DNA of 64,000 bases from Rhodocyclales bacterium (GTDB lineage: Bacteria > Pseudomonadota > Gammaproteobacteria > Burkholderiales > Rhodocyclaceae): the NCBI GenBank assembly GCA_026399475.1, contig JAPLQY010000032.1, positions 62,001 through 126,000 on the forward strand. Direction: 5' to 3'. Below, piece after piece: positions 33,435-42,560 of this stretch (positions within the stretch are counted from its first letter, which is position 1; each line of letters opens with the position of its first letter). The notes under the pieces are model-generated. The model was not told the DNA's origin and searched no databases. It was given only the letters and a program-made list of their open reading frames with translations. Made by a program: the position numbers and the translations under genes.

Positions 33435-34844
33435 TCAGATCGAGTAGTACATCTCGTACTCGAGCGGATGGGTGGTCATGCGGAAGCGCGTGACTTCTTC
33501 ATTCCTGAGTTCGATGTAGGCATCGATCATCTCGTTGCTGAAGACGCCGCCGCGGGTGAGGAATTCGCGGCCCTTGTCGAGGTACTCGAGTGCCTGTTCC
33601 AGGCTGGAGCAGACGGTCGGGATCTTCGCGTCTTCTTCCGGCGGCAGGTCGTACAGGTTCTTGTCGGCCGGATCGCCGGGGTGAATCTTGTTCTGGATGC
33701 CGTCGAGACCGGCCATCATCATGGCGGTGAAAGCCAGGTAGGGGTTGGCACCCGGATCCGGGAAGCGCACTTCGATGCGGCGGGCCTTGTCGTTATGCAC
33801 ATAAGGCACGCGGATCGAGGCGGAACGGTTGCGCGCCGAGTAGGCCAGCTTGACCGGTGCTTCGAAGCCCGGGACCAGACGCTTGTAGGAGTTGGTCAGC
33901 GGATTGGTGATGGCGTTCAATGCGCGAGCGTGCTTGATGATGCCGCCGATGTAGTACAGCGCGGTCTCGGACAGGCCGGCGTAACCGTTGCCGGCGAACA
34001 GGTTCTTGCCGCCCTTCCAGATCGACTGATGGACGTGCATGCCGGAGCCGTTGTCGCCGACGATGGGTTTGGGCATGAAGGTCGCCGTCTTGCCGTAGCT
34101 GTGGGCGACGTTATGCACGATGTACTTGAGGATCTGCGTCCAGTCCGCGCGCTGCACCAGGCTGCCGAACTTCGTGCCGATTTCGCACTGGCCGGCAGTG
34201 GCGACTTCGTGGTGATGCACTTCCACCGGCACGCCGCAGGCTTCCAGCGCCAGACACATCTGGGCACGGATGTCGTTCAGGCTGTCAACCGGCGGCACGG
34301 GGAAGTAGCCGCCCTTGACGGTCGGGCGGTGGCCGCTGTTGCCGGCTTCGAACTTGTCGGCCGAGGCCCAGGCGGCTTCTTCGGAGATGACCTTGCAATA
34401 GGAGCCGGACATGTCGATTTTCCACTCGACGGCGTCGAAAATGAAAAACTCGGGTTCCGGGCCGAAATAGGCGGTATCGCCGATGCCGGAGGACTTGAGA
34501 TAGGCCTCGGCGCGCTTGGCGATCGAGCGCGGGTCGCGGTCGTAGCCCTTGCCGTCGGCCGGTTCGACCACGTCGCAGGTCAGTACCAGCGTCGTTTCGT
34601 CCATGAAGGGGTCGATGTAGGCTGTATTGGCGTCAGGCATCAACTGCATGTCGGAGGCCTGAATGCCCTTCCAGCCGGCGATGGACGAGCCGTCGAAGGC
34701 GTGGCCATCTTCGAATTTTTCCATGCCGAAATGGGAGATCGGCACGCCAACGTGCTGTTCCTTGCCGCGGGTGTCGGTGAAGCGGAAGTCGACGAAACGG
34801 ACTTCCTTCTCTTCAACCATCTTGATTACGTCCTGGGGGGTCAT
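33435..34844 (-). CDS. glnA: Glutamine synthetase, type I
   Basis: The 469-residue enzyme makes glutamine from glutamate, ammonia and ATP as a dodecamer. Motifs include the DGSSIAGW start of the catalytic region, the ATP loop [16 protein letters not shown], and the NRSASIRVP segment. The adenylylation tyrosine is present in NLYDLPPEE (near residue 398), so activity is likely controlled by GlnE. Upstream are a sigma-54 promoter and two NtrC dyads; downstream a strong terminator separates it from ntrBC. Confidence 0.97.
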   Translation of the reverse strand: MTPQDVIKMVEEKEVRFVDFRFTDTRGKEQHVGVPISHFGMEKFEDGHAFDGSSIAGWKGIQASDMQLMPDANTAYIDPFMDETTLVLTCDVVEPADGKGYDRDPRSIAKRAEAYLKSSGIGDTAYFGPEPEFFIFDAVEWKIDMSGSYCKVISEEAAWASADKFEAGNSGHRPTVKGGYFPVPPVDSLNDIRAQMCLALEACGVPVEVHHHEVATAGQCEIGTKFGSLVQRADWTQILKYIVHNVAHSYGKTATFMPKPIVGDNGSGMHVHQSIWKGGKNLFAGNGYAGLSETALYYIGGIIKHARALNAITNPLTNSYKRLVPGFEAPVKLAYSARNRSASIRVPYVHNDKARRIEVRFPDPGANPYLAFTAMMMAGLDGIQNKIHPGDPADKNLYDLPPEEDAKIPTVCSSLEQALEYLDKGREFLTRGGVFSNEMIDAYIELRNEEVTRFRMTTHPLEYEMYYSI

Positions 34845-34914
34845 GAGTTGCTCTCCTGAGATTGAATGACAAATGCGGGGAATCGAAACCTGAATAACGG
34901 TGCAGCACCCTGAT

Positions 34915-34930
34915 AGCAGTTAACGTGCCA
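34915..34930 (-). promoter_or_regulatory. Sigma-54 (-24/-12) promoter of glnA
   Basis: The minus strand reads TGGCACGTTAACTGCT. The -24 half is a perfect TGGCACG and the -12 half CTGCT keeps the invariant GC at the exact 10-nt spacing. It lies about 70 bp before the glnA start codon with two NtrC dyads upstream. Confidence 0.87.
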
Positions 34931-34992
34931 TTGGCGTCGCGAAAGGAAGCAATTGTGCCACAAGTCTTTTTCCTTCTCGATGCCTCGATGAT

Positions 34993-35009
34993 CGCACCAA
35001 AGGAGTGCA
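34993..35009. promoter_or_regulatory. NtrC-binding dyad upstream of glnA (promoter-proximal)
   Basis: The minus strand reads TGCACTCCTTTGGTGCG, which fits the dyad TGCAC-N7-GTGCA with one end mismatch. Its centre is about 78 bp upstream of the centre of the sigma-54 box, a normal enhancer distance. Confidence 0.75.
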
Positions 35010-35023
35010 TCCGAGACTATGAG

Positions 35024-35040
35024 CGCACTAGTGTGGTGCA
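35024..35040. promoter_or_regulatory. NtrC-binding dyad upstream of glnA (distal)
   Basis: The minus strand reads TGCACCACACTAGTGCG: a full TGCACCA half and a GTGCG half. It is 31 bp from the proximal dyad, the same face of the helix, and overlaps the last codons of the CDF transporter gene. Confidence 0.72.
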
Positions 35041-36221
35041 ACCCGCTGGTTGAGCCGGATGGCGATGAACCAGGGGTCGTCCGGCAGCGCTGCTTCAATA
35101 CGCCGATTCAGCGTAGCGAGGCCCGATTCGTCGGCGTAGCCGGGCGGCAGGAAAACTTCAGCCTCGACCCGGGTGCCGAGGTAATGCAGGGTGGTTCGTT
35201 CGAACTCGGGAGGGTTGGCGTCGAGCACCTCGCGCAGATGTGCGAGGAGGACCGCCCGGTCAGGCAACTGAACGGCGGCATTGCCCAGCAGATCATTTTC
35301 GGCATCGACGTGAACCAGGACATCGAGCACTTCCGGGTGATTGCCCAGCACGCGTTGCCGTGCCGACTCGGCAACGCGGTGGCCTTCGGACACGCTGATG
35401 CGGGGGTCGACCTGCACATGGGCATCGACCAGCACCTGATGCGCCATGCGCCGGGTACGCAACTCGTGGAGCCCCAGCACCCCGGACGTGGTTGCGATGG
35501 TCTGGCCGATTGCCGTCACTTCCTCGGCCGAGAGGCCGGTATCGATCAGTTCGCGGATCGCGCTCCAGGCGAACTTGAAGCCGGCGCGCACGATCATGGC
35601 GCCGACGATGATGGCGGCCACGGCGTCTGCGAAGTTGAAACCGAGCAAAGCGCCGCCGACGCCGGCGGCGACTACCAGCGAGGAGAGCGCATCGGCGCGG
35701 GCATGCCAGGCATTGGCCACCAGCATGGGCGAACGCAAGCGCTCGGCGGTTGCCAGCATGTAGCGGAACAGGCCCTCCTTGGCCGCCAGCGTGAATGTTG
35801 CCGCCCACATTGCGGCAAGGCCGACCGGCGGTGCACTGCCGATATCCTGCAGGCGCCCCGCGGCCGCGACCAGGATGCCGGCACCGGTTCCCGCCAGCAG
35901 CAGTCCCAGCACCAGCGAAGCGGCTGTTTCAAAGCGGCCATGGCCATAGGGATGATCGGCATCTGCCGCTTCCGCGCCCTTGCGGTTGGCGAACAGCACA
36001 AAGGCGTCGGAGACAATGTCAGACAGCGTGTGCATCGCATCGGCAATCAGGCTTTGCGAATGCGCCGTGAAGCCGACCACCAACTGCATGGCCGTCAGCA
36101 CGATATTGACCGCCACGCTGACCCAGGTGATGCGCTGGCCTTCCTCGAAGCGCGCCTGCTTCAAATCCCCTTCCGTGGGCGGGGTATCGGTGATCGCGTT
36201 TGAGTGGGTTTCACGCATCAT
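35028..36221 (-). CDS. Cation diffusion facilitator (CDF) metal transporter
   Basis: The 397-residue protein has six membrane helices with the two metal-site motifs of CDF exchangers: IADAMHTLSDIVSD in helix 2 and NAWHARADALSS in helix 5, where the second has the HxxxD pair. A cytoplasmic domain of the ferredoxin-like type follows (VDAHVQVDPRISVSEGH). It should export Zn2+, Fe2+ or a similar ion in exchange for protons; the HxxxD site favours zinc or iron. The C-terminal extension past residue 300 is longer than in FieF. Its 3' end holds an NtrC dyad for glnA. Confidence 0.9.
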   Translation of the reverse strand: MMRETHSNAITDTPPTEGDLKQARFEEGQRITWVSVAVNIVLTAMQLVVGFTAHSQSLIADAMHTLSDIVSDAFVLFANRKGAEAADADHPYGHGRFETAASLVLGLLLAGTGAGILVAAAGRLQDIGSAPPVGLAAMWAATFTLAAKEGLFRYMLATAERLRSPMLVANAWHARADALSSLVVAAGVGGALLGFNFADAVAAIIVGAMIVRAGFKFAWSAIRELIDTGLSAEEVTAIGQTIATTSGVLGLHELRTRRMAHQVLVDAHVQVDPRISVSEGHRVAESARQRVLGNHPEVLDVLVHVDAENDLLGNAAVQLPDRAVLLAHLREVLDANPPEFERTTLHYLGTRVEAEVFLPPGYADESGLATLNRRIEAALPDDPWFIAIRLNQRVAPH

Positions 36222-36318
36222 GGGGGGACGCTATACTCGAATCCGTGACATTCTATCCCGCCTGTCCGACAGGCTTTCCGATGGGAGTTCGCCACGTCCA
36301 ATTTCCCGAGTTCATAAC

Positions 36319-37416
36319 ATGCAAACTGCAAGCATTTCCTTTGATCGCTTCAACGAATTGGCTGACAAGGCCGCCGGCGAGCGCATACGAGCGGCTAGGG
36401 CGAAGCTGGGCGACAAGGTTGTGCTGCTTTGTCACCACTATCAGCGGGCCGATGTCTATGCCCATGCCGACATCACCGGCGATTCGCTCAAGCTTTCGCG
36501 CCTGGCCTCGCAGTCCGATGCCGAGAACATTGTGTTCTGCGGCGTGCATTTCATGGCCGAGGTGGCCGACATTCTCTCGCGGCCGGAACAGATTTCCATC
36601 CTCCCGGATCTGGCCGCCGGCTGTTCGATGGCCGACATGGCCAGCCTGGCGAAGGTCGAGCGTGCCTGGCGCGAACTTGCCGCGGTGCTGAATCCCGACG
36701 AGAAAATCACGCCGGTCACCTACATCAATTCCGCTGCCGACCTGAAAGCCTTCTGCGGCGAACACGGCGGCATCGTCTGCACTTCGTCCAACGCGCCAAA
36801 AATTCTCGAATGGTCATTCGCCCAGCGCGAGAAGGTGCTGTTTTTTCCCGACCAGCATCTGGGCCGCTGGAGCGGGTTCAAGATGGGTATTTCGCTGGAT
36901 GAAATGGTGATCTGGAACCCCGATCTCGAACAGGGCGGCCTCACGCGGGAGCAAATCGAAAAGGCGAAGATCATCCTCTGGCACGGCTACTGTTCCGTGC
37001 ACCAGATGTTCCAGCCCGGTGACATTCTCAAGTTCCGCAACCAGCATCCCGATGGTCTGGTCATCTCGCACCCGGAATGCAGCTTTGAAGTCTGCAAACA
37101 GTCCGACTACATCGGCAGCACCGAGACCATCCTCAACACCGTCAAGGCGGGGCCGCCGAACACGCGCTGGCTGGTCGGCACCGAACTCAACCTGGTCGAG
37201 CGGCTGGCCCAGGAAGTGAAGCACGAAGGCAAGATCGTGCAGTTCATGGCCAGCACCATCTGCATGTGCTCGACCATGCAGCGCATCGATCCGCAGCATC
37301 TGGCGTGGACCCTGGAAAACCTGGTCGAAGGCCGGGTCGTGAATCAGATCAAGGTGCCCGAGCACGAGGCGAAGCTGGCGAAGATTTCGCTGGAGCGGAT
37401 GCTCGCGGTCTCCTGA
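36319..37416 (+). CDS. nadA: Quinolinate synthase A
   Basis: The 365-residue enzyme joins iminoaspartate and dihydroxyacetone phosphate to quinolinate in NAD synthesis. It carries the three iron-sulfur cysteine regions (FCGVHFMAE, SHPECSFEVC, STICMCSTMQ) and the triplicated fold motifs (LCHHYQRADVY, YINSAADLKAFC, LWHGYCSVHQMF). The frame stays open 339 bp upstream into the CDF gene, but the ATG at 36319 gives the usual family length. No nadB or nadC gene is near. Confidence 0.95.
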   Translation: MQTASISFDRFNELADKAAGERIRAARAKLGDKVVLLCHHYQRADVYAHADITGDSLKLSRLASQSDAENIVFCGVHFMAEVADILSRPEQISILPDLAAGCSMADMASLAKVERAWRELAAVLNPDEKITPVTYINSAADLKAFCGEHGGIVCTSSNAPKILEWSFAQREKVLFFPDQHLGRWSGFKMGISLDEMVIWNPDLEQGGLTREQIEKAKIILWHGYCSVHQMFQPGDILKFRNQHPDGLVISHPECSFEVCKQSDYIGSTETILNTVKAGPPNTRWLVGTELNLVERLAQEVKHEGKIVQFMASTICMCSTMQRIDPQHLAWTLENLVEGRVVNQIKVPEHEAKLAKISLERMLAVS

Positions 37417-37591
37417 CCTCCCTCGCCGTAACGTCAGCGCCGACTTTCACAACGCTTGGGTATCGCCGCGGTTCGGCGATGGCGGTCATCGGCGATGCCT
37501 TCTTCAGACCGGGAGCAGCCGGTCGCTGAAATCGGATGACTGGCAACTGCCAGCAACTCAAGGCGATCATAAAGCACAGCAAAGCCGCATA

Positions 37592-38458
37592 ATGTTCACC
37601 ATGATTTCGTATCTGTCCGCCTCACTGGTTCTAATCGGCTTGGCTATTCATTTGGTCACTCTTGCCCCGCTGCGCAGAATGATAGCGATGCTCCCTGCCG
37701 GACCGCTGCGCAACAAGTGGCTTGCCATGACTGCATTGATTTTTATCTTCATCGCAGGTTACTTGGCCTATGCGGTGATATTTTGGGGTCAACAATCCCA
37801 ATGGAGCGAGATTCTCATTCCCTGCATATTTCTATTCGGCGCCCTATTTGTATGGCTGACGATAGAGCTTTCGCTACAAACCGCTACTGATCTGCTGCGA
37901 ATGAATGTGTTGGAAGTTGAGAGCATTACTGACCCGCTGACGAAGGCTTATAACCGCCGCTATCTGGACCGTCGCCTCGATGACGAAGTTGCGCGATCAA
38001 AAAGATACTCTCTCGAGCTTTCCGTTCTGATGATCGATATCGACTATTTCAAGCGCGTAAATGACACATACGGACACCAGGCGGGGGATGCCATCTTGTC
38101 GACATTGAGCGGTCTGGTGAAGGCCTCGCTTCGCGATCTGGATGTTGTCGCGCGTTATGGGGGAGAAGAGTTCCTGGTGATCTGCACCAATACCCCCGTC
38201 AATGGCGCTGCATTGGTAGCACAGCGTCTGCGCCAACTGGTTGAATCGCATCAGTTCGAAATTGCTGACGATTCCGGCAAAAAACAAAACATTCGGATCA
38301 CCATAAGCCTTGGTGTGGCAGTCTTAATTCCAGGCTTCGATAGCAAAGAGCAACTGGTTCAGGCCGCCGATCAAGCGCTCTATCGCGCAAAAGAAGAGGG
38401 CAGAAATCGCGTCATCGTTACCATGAACGACGCCAAGGAATCCGTAAAATCCATGTAG
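37592..38458 (+). CDS. Membrane-anchored diguanylate cyclase (GGDEF)
   Basis: The 288-residue protein has three membrane helices (about 7-24, 44-65, 74-93), a short coiled linker and a GGDEF domain with the active site GGEEF at 190-194. The product-inhibition I-site RDLD (181-184) is intact, five residues before the active site, so the enzyme should make cyclic di-GMP and be feedback-inhibited. No sensory domain besides the membrane part is seen. The base composition is visibly less GC-rich than the neighbours, which hints at recent acquisition. Confidence 0.92.
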   Translation: MFTMISYLSASLVLIGLAIHLVTLAPLRRMIAMLPAGPLRNKWLAMTALIFIFIAGYLAYAVIFWGQQSQWSEILIPCIFLFGALFVWLTIELSLQTATDLLRMNVLEVESITDPLTKAYNRRYLDRRLDDEVARSKRYSLELSVLMIDIDYFKRVNDTYGHQAGDAILSTLSGLVKASLRDLDVVARYGGEEFLVICTNTPVNGAALVAQRLRQLVESHQFEIADDSGKKQNIRITISLGVAVLIPGFDSKEQLVQAADQALYRAKEEGRNRVIVTMNDAKESVKSM

Positions 38459-38760
38459 CACAACACTAGACCGATGGCATGCCCATGTTTTCCAACGGGC
38501 TGCTTTCGACCGATATACTTGTCGTCGACTGGTCAAACCTGAATGACTCTTAACGTCGCGTAGGCGTCATTCGGCAGTAAGGCTACAACTGTCTCTTCTG
38601 GGTCTTGGATTCAGCCGCCGTCCTGCGCATCCGGAAGAATACAGACACTGCAGTTTCAGCGCGGGAGCCCGACTCCCTGCCTGGGCCGAAATGCGATGAA
38701 AGAGTCGGCGCTGGCGGGACGGCGTACACTTTGCTCCTGCCATCCTGAAAGGGCTCGCCG
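38459..38760. other. Intergenic stretch upstream of yhhQ with an imperfect hairpin
   Basis: About 300 bp without a plausible gene on either strand. CAGCGC (38657) and CGACTC (38670) pair with GAGTCG-GCGCTG (38702-38713), giving a 12-bp stem with a 7-nt bulge about 50 bp before the yhhQ start. A preQ1 element is possible for such a gene, but I could not match a known riboswitch class. Confidence 0.4.
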
Positions 38761-39471
38761 ATGAACACGCCGCAGCGCAGCTACCGCTATTACGACTTTG
38801 TGATGGCGGCCTTCGTCTGCGTGCTGCTGTGTTCCAACCTGATCGGTGCGGCCAAGGCGGCGCAGCTGACGCTGCCGCTGATCGGCGAGGTGAGCTTTTC
38901 GGCCGGGGTGCTGTTCTTCCCCATCTCCTACATCTTCGGCGACATCCTCACCGAGGTCTATGGCTACGGTCGTGACCGCCGGGTGGTATGGGCCGGCTTC
39001 GCGGCACTGGCCTTTGCGGCCTTCATGGCCGCCGTGGCGCTGGCCCTGCCGCCGGTGCCGGACGACTTCAACCGGGCCTATCAGGCCCATATGGAAGGGG
39101 TCTTCGGCAATACCTGGCGCATTGTCGCCGGATCGATGATCGCGTTCTGGTGCGGCAGCTTTGCCAACAGCTATGTAATGGCGAAGATGAAAATCTGGAG
39201 CGAAGGGCGCTGGCTGTGGATGCGCACCATCGGGTCGACCCTGGTCGGCGAGGCGGTGGATTCCGGACTGTTCTACGTCATCGCCTTCTACGGCCTCTGG
39301 CCCGATGCGCAGGTGGCGAAAATCGCCCTCGCCCAGTACCTGCTCAAGACCGCCTGGGAGGTGGTGATGACGCCCGTCACCTACCGCGTGGTGGCCTTCC
39401 TCAAGCGCGCCGAGCACGAAGACTGGTACGACCGCAATACCGACTTCAATCCCTTTCACATCCGGGTATGA
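38761..39471 (+). CDS. yhhQ: Queuosine precursor transporter (YhhQ/VUT family)
   Basis: The 236-residue inner-membrane protein has six or so hydrophobic segments and the YhhQ-type patterns VLLCSNLIGAAKAA, FPISYIFGDILTEVYGY, WCGSFANSYVMAKMK and RTIGSTLVGEAVDSGLFY. The family imports preQ0/preQ1 for tRNA queuosine modification. No queuosine synthesis genes are adjacent. Confidence 0.93.
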   Translation: MNTPQRSYRYYDFVMAAFVCVLLCSNLIGAAKAAQLTLPLIGEVSFSAGVLFFPISYIFGDILTEVYGYGRDRRVVWAGFAALAFAAFMAAVALALPPVPDDFNRAYQAHMEGVFGNTWRIVAGSMIAFWCGSFANSYVMAKMKIWSEGRWLWMRTIGSTLVGEAVDSGLFYVIAFYGLWPDAQVAKIALAQYLLKTAWEVVMTPVTYRVVAFLKRAEHEDWYDRNTDFNPFHIRV

Positions 39472-39687
39472 GCGTCGTATTGTGGTCTTCAGGATTCACC
39501 AGGCTGCTGGTCAGCGAGTATCGTGCGCGCCGGGTCAAGCCTGATCGGGCAGCAACCCATTTGACCAGGATACAGCGGCCGTGGATACTCCAAGCCGTGC
39601 GCTTGAAACGTCTGTACCCCAAATCCCTGGGGGCGGTTCCGCTCATCCGCTGCCGTAAATTGTTGGCTTGATTCCGAGGAGTGATTG

Positions 39688-40530
39688 ATGGCTGTCGAAC
39701 TGTCTCAGGAGGGAGTGGAGGCGTTGCTCAAGGGCGTTGCCATACCGCCGCGGCCGACGCTGCTCATTGAAGTCGACCAGGAATTGAAAAGTCGGGATCC
39801 GGACATGAAGCGGGTCGCCGGGCTTATCGGCAAGGATGTCGGCGTTTCCGCGGCCATGCTGAAAACCTTGAATTCGCCGCTTTTCGGCTTGCGCTCAAAG
39901 ATCGGACACGTATCCCAGGCAGTGCTGATGCTCGGAGCGCGAAACGTGCGCAATGTTGTCACCGGCCTGGTGCTGCGCAACGCAGTGGGAGGAAATGCGG
40001 CAAGTCTCGAGCGCTTCTGGGATAGTTCCGTGAAGGTGGCCTCAATCAACGCCTACATCTGTTCCATTCTGCCCAAGGTGCCGCGCGAAGATGCCTATAC
40101 CTTCGGCCTCTTTCATGACTGCGGCATTCCCTTGCTGATGCAGCGTTTTGACGATTACCGGGAGACGCTCAAGCTCGCTGCAGGCGAGAACCGCCCGCTG
40201 ACAGATATCGAGGAGGAGCGCCACGGCACCAACCACGCCACGGTCGGGTACATGATCGCGCGCTCCTGGGGCCTGTCGGATGTCATTTGCCAGTCGATTC
40301 TGCGTCACCACGATCCAGGAATCATCACCGACAGCGCCGACAGCTCCGATCCCGTGACGCGCACGCTGGTCGCGATCAACTTCCTTGCCGAGCATCTGAA
40401 CGACACCTCTTTGCGCCTGCGCGCCGACTACCAGTGGGAGCGCCACGGCGAAATAGTCCTCGACTACCTGGGCCTGACCGAGCACGAGTATGCTGAAATC
40501 CGCGAGGATGTCCTTGCCCTTTGCACCTGA
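39688..40530 (+). CDS. HDOD-domain signalling protein
   Basis: The 280-residue protein is an almost complete HDOD domain: PPRPTLLIEVDQELKSRDPD at the start, SAAMLKTLNSPLFGL, and the later FGLFHDCGIPLLMQRFDDY and HHDPG segments. HDOD proteins resemble HD phosphohydrolases but usually lack the full metal site; they act in stress and c-di-GMP-linked signalling. The ATG at 39688 follows a GAGGAG ribosome-binding site; a TTG just before it is less likely. Confidence 0.88.
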   Translation: MAVELSQEGVEALLKGVAIPPRPTLLIEVDQELKSRDPDMKRVAGLIGKDVGVSAAMLKTLNSPLFGLRSKIGHVSQAVLMLGARNVRNVVTGLVLRNAVGGNAASLERFWDSSVKVASINAYICSILPKVPREDAYTFGLFHDCGIPLLMQRFDDYRETLKLAAGENRPLTDIEEERHGTNHATVGYMIARSWGLSDVICQSILRHHDPGIITDSADSSDPVTRTLVAINFLAEHLNDTSLRLRADYQWERHGEIVLDYLGLTEHEYAEIREDVLALCT

Positions 40531-40593
40531 GCCGGCAAAGCGGGAACCAAACCGGCGCACCACTGTAGACTGGCGCTTTGAGGCAGCCGCAGC

Positions 40594-41358
40594 ATGACAT
40601 TGACGTTATCCATTGCTACCTGGAACATCCACAAGGGTTTCTCGCAGTTCAATCGCCGCATGATGGTGCATGAGCTGCGCGACCGCCTGCGCGAGCTGTC
40701 GGCCGATATTGTTTTCCTGCAGGAAGTACAGGGACTGCATCTGGGGCACGCTGCGCGGCATCCGGAGTGGCCGGCAGTTCCGCAACATGAATTCCTCGCC
40801 GAGGATGTCTGGGGAAACCACTCCTACGGCCGCAACATGGTCTATGACCACGGCCATCACGGCAATGCCATTCTCTCGCGCTTTCCCATCCTGCATGAGC
40901 ACAACCAGGATGTGACCCACCTGCGTTTCGAGAAGCGCGGACTGTTGCACTGCGCCGTCGAGCTGCCGCAGCTGGCGCAGCCGCTGCATTGCGTTTGCGT
41001 GCATCTGTCGCTCTTTGCCCGCTCGCGGCGGCGGCAGATGGATGCGCTGGCAAGCCGCATCGAAGATCTGGTGCCGGTCGACGCACCGCTCCTGATTGCG
41101 GGCGACTTCAACGACTGGCGCAACCACGCCGATGACCTGCTGGCGGAGCGCCTCGGCCTGGTCGAGGTGTTCGCCGGCACCGGTCGCCGCCCATCACGCA
41201 GCTACCCTGCCGCGCTGCCGATGTTCCGCCTCGACCGCATTTACCAGCGCGGTTGTCAGGTCGTCACGACGCAGCTTCATTCCGGGCGGCCATGGTCGAC
41301 GATTTCCGATCACGCCGTGCTTTCCGCCGAACTTCAAGTCAAGACAGGCGAGTCGTGA
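40594..41358 (+). CDS. Endonuclease/exonuclease/phosphatase (EEP) family protein, YbhP-like
   Basis: The 254-residue protein has the EEP fold motifs: ATWNIHKGFSQFN, IVFLQEVQGLHLG, the GNAILSRFPI core, AGDFNDWR and SDHAVLSAEL at the end, which together build the metal-dependent phosphodiesterase site. Its stop overlaps clsB by 4 bp, matching the E. coli ybhP-clsB pairing, so a role in lipid phosphate turnover is a fair guess but not proven. Confidence 0.9.
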   Translation: MTLTLSIATWNIHKGFSQFNRRMMVHELRDRLRELSADIVFLQEVQGLHLGHAARHPEWPAVPQHEFLAEDVWGNHSYGRNMVYDHGHHGNAILSRFPILHEHNQDVTHLRFEKRGLLHCAVELPQLAQPLHCVCVHLSLFARSRRRQMDALASRIEDLVPVDAPLLIAGDFNDWRNHADDLLAERLGLVEVFAGTGRRPSRSYPAALPMFRLDRIYQRGCQVVTTQLHSGRPWSTISDHAVLSAELQVKTGES

Positions 41359-42548
41359 GAGTCGCCCCGGAAGGCACTGCAGCGCAAGATTTTCTTGCGG
41401 GAAACCGACTGCAATTGCTCAACTCGGGTGGGGAGTATTTCCCCGCACTGATTGCCGCGATTGATGCTGCCAGGCATGAGGTGCATCTCGAAGCCTATAT
41501 ATTTGCCGACGACACGACGGGACGCCGGGTCGCCGCGGCACTGGCTCGAGCTGCACTGCGGGGCGTCGCTGCGCGCGTGCTGGTGGATGGTTTTGGTGCA
41601 CGCGAGTTTGCCGCGGGCCTGGGGGCATCCCTGGCGACCGACGGTGTGGAGGTGATGACCTATCGGCCGGAGGTCGGACAACGACAGTTCAGGCGCTATC
41701 GCCTGCGCCGGCTGCATCGAAAACTTGTGGTGATCGATGGCAGCACGGCCTTCGTCGGGGGCATCAACGTGCTCGACGATTTTGACGGCGGCAAGTCCGA
41801 GTCAGCGCGTTTCGACTTTGCGGTACGCATCGAGGGTCCGCTGGCGGCGCAGGTGCACGCCACGATGAGGCATGTCTGGCGCCTGGTGCGCTGGGCGAGC
41901 CTCGGCCATCGTCCGCCGGCACCGGGGCCGCTGCCGGTGGCGCCGGTCATCCGTGGTACGACAGAGGCCGCACTGATGATTCGTGACAACCTGAGTCATC
42001 GGCGTGACATCGAGAATGCGTATCTGGAGGCCATCAATGGTGCCCGGCGCCAGATTGTCATTTCCAGCGCCTATTTTCTTCCCGGCCGGGGTTTCCGCAA
42101 GGCCCTGTTGACGGCCGCGCAGCGCGGCGTGAGCGTCAAACTGCTGCTGCAAGGACGCTCTGACCATATTCTGTTTCACTACGCCACGATGTCGCTCTAC
42201 GATCGCCTGCTGTCGGCAGGCGTGCGTGTCTTCGAATACGAAAAGGCCTATCTCCATGCCAAGGTTGCGGCAATCGACGGCGACTGGGCGACCGTCGGCT
42301 CGTCGAACATCGATCCCTTCAGCCTCCTGCTGGCGCGCGAAGCGAACGTCGTGGTGCGCGATACCGCCTTCGCCGGGCAGTTGTTGGGCAGCCTCGAGGC
42401 TGCCATCGGCAGCGCCGCCAGCGAGATCCGGCCCGAGGATCAGCGACACCGCTCCTGGCTGGTGCGTCTGGCCAGCGCGGCCGCCTACGGCCTGGTGCGC
42501 ATCCTGATCGGCGTCACGCGCTATGGGGGAAAACACTACGCAGATTAG
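41355..42548 (+). CDS. clsB: Cardiolipin synthase B (phospholipase D family)
   Basis: The 397-residue protein has two HKD-type active sites: RLHRKLVVIDGSTAFVGGIN in the first half and YLHAKVAAIDGDWATVGSSN in the second. It joins phosphatidyl groups to form cardiolipin. The GTG at 41355 lies in the 4-bp overlap with the EEP gene; the frame is open 102 bp further upstream, but this start gives the normal length and coupling. A C-terminal hydrophobic stretch may bind the membrane. Confidence 0.93.
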   Translation: MRVAPEGTAAQDFLAGNRLQLLNSGGEYFPALIAAIDAARHEVHLEAYIFADDTTGRRVAAALARAALRGVAARVLVDGFGAREFAAGLGASLATDGVEVMTYRPEVGQRQFRRYRLRRLHRKLVVIDGSTAFVGGINVLDDFDGGKSESARFDFAVRIEGPLAAQVHATMRHVWRLVRWASLGHRPPAPGPLPVAPVIRGTTEAALMIRDNLSHRRDIENAYLEAINGARRQIVISSAYFLPGRGFRKALLTAAQRGVSVKLLLQGRSDHILFHYATMSLYDRLLSAGVRVFEYEKAYLHAKVAAIDGDWATVGSSNIDPFSLLLAREANVVVRDTAFAGQLLGSLEAAIGSAASEIRPEDQRHRSWLVRLASAAAYGLVRILIGVTRYGGKHYAD

Positions 42549-42560
42549 AGGGCGGGAAAT

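Noticed and set aside
34945..34962. Second TGGCAC...TTGC sequence upstream of glnA
   Set aside because: GG and GC are only 7 nt apart, too close for a sigma-54 promoter; the box at 34915 has the right spacing.
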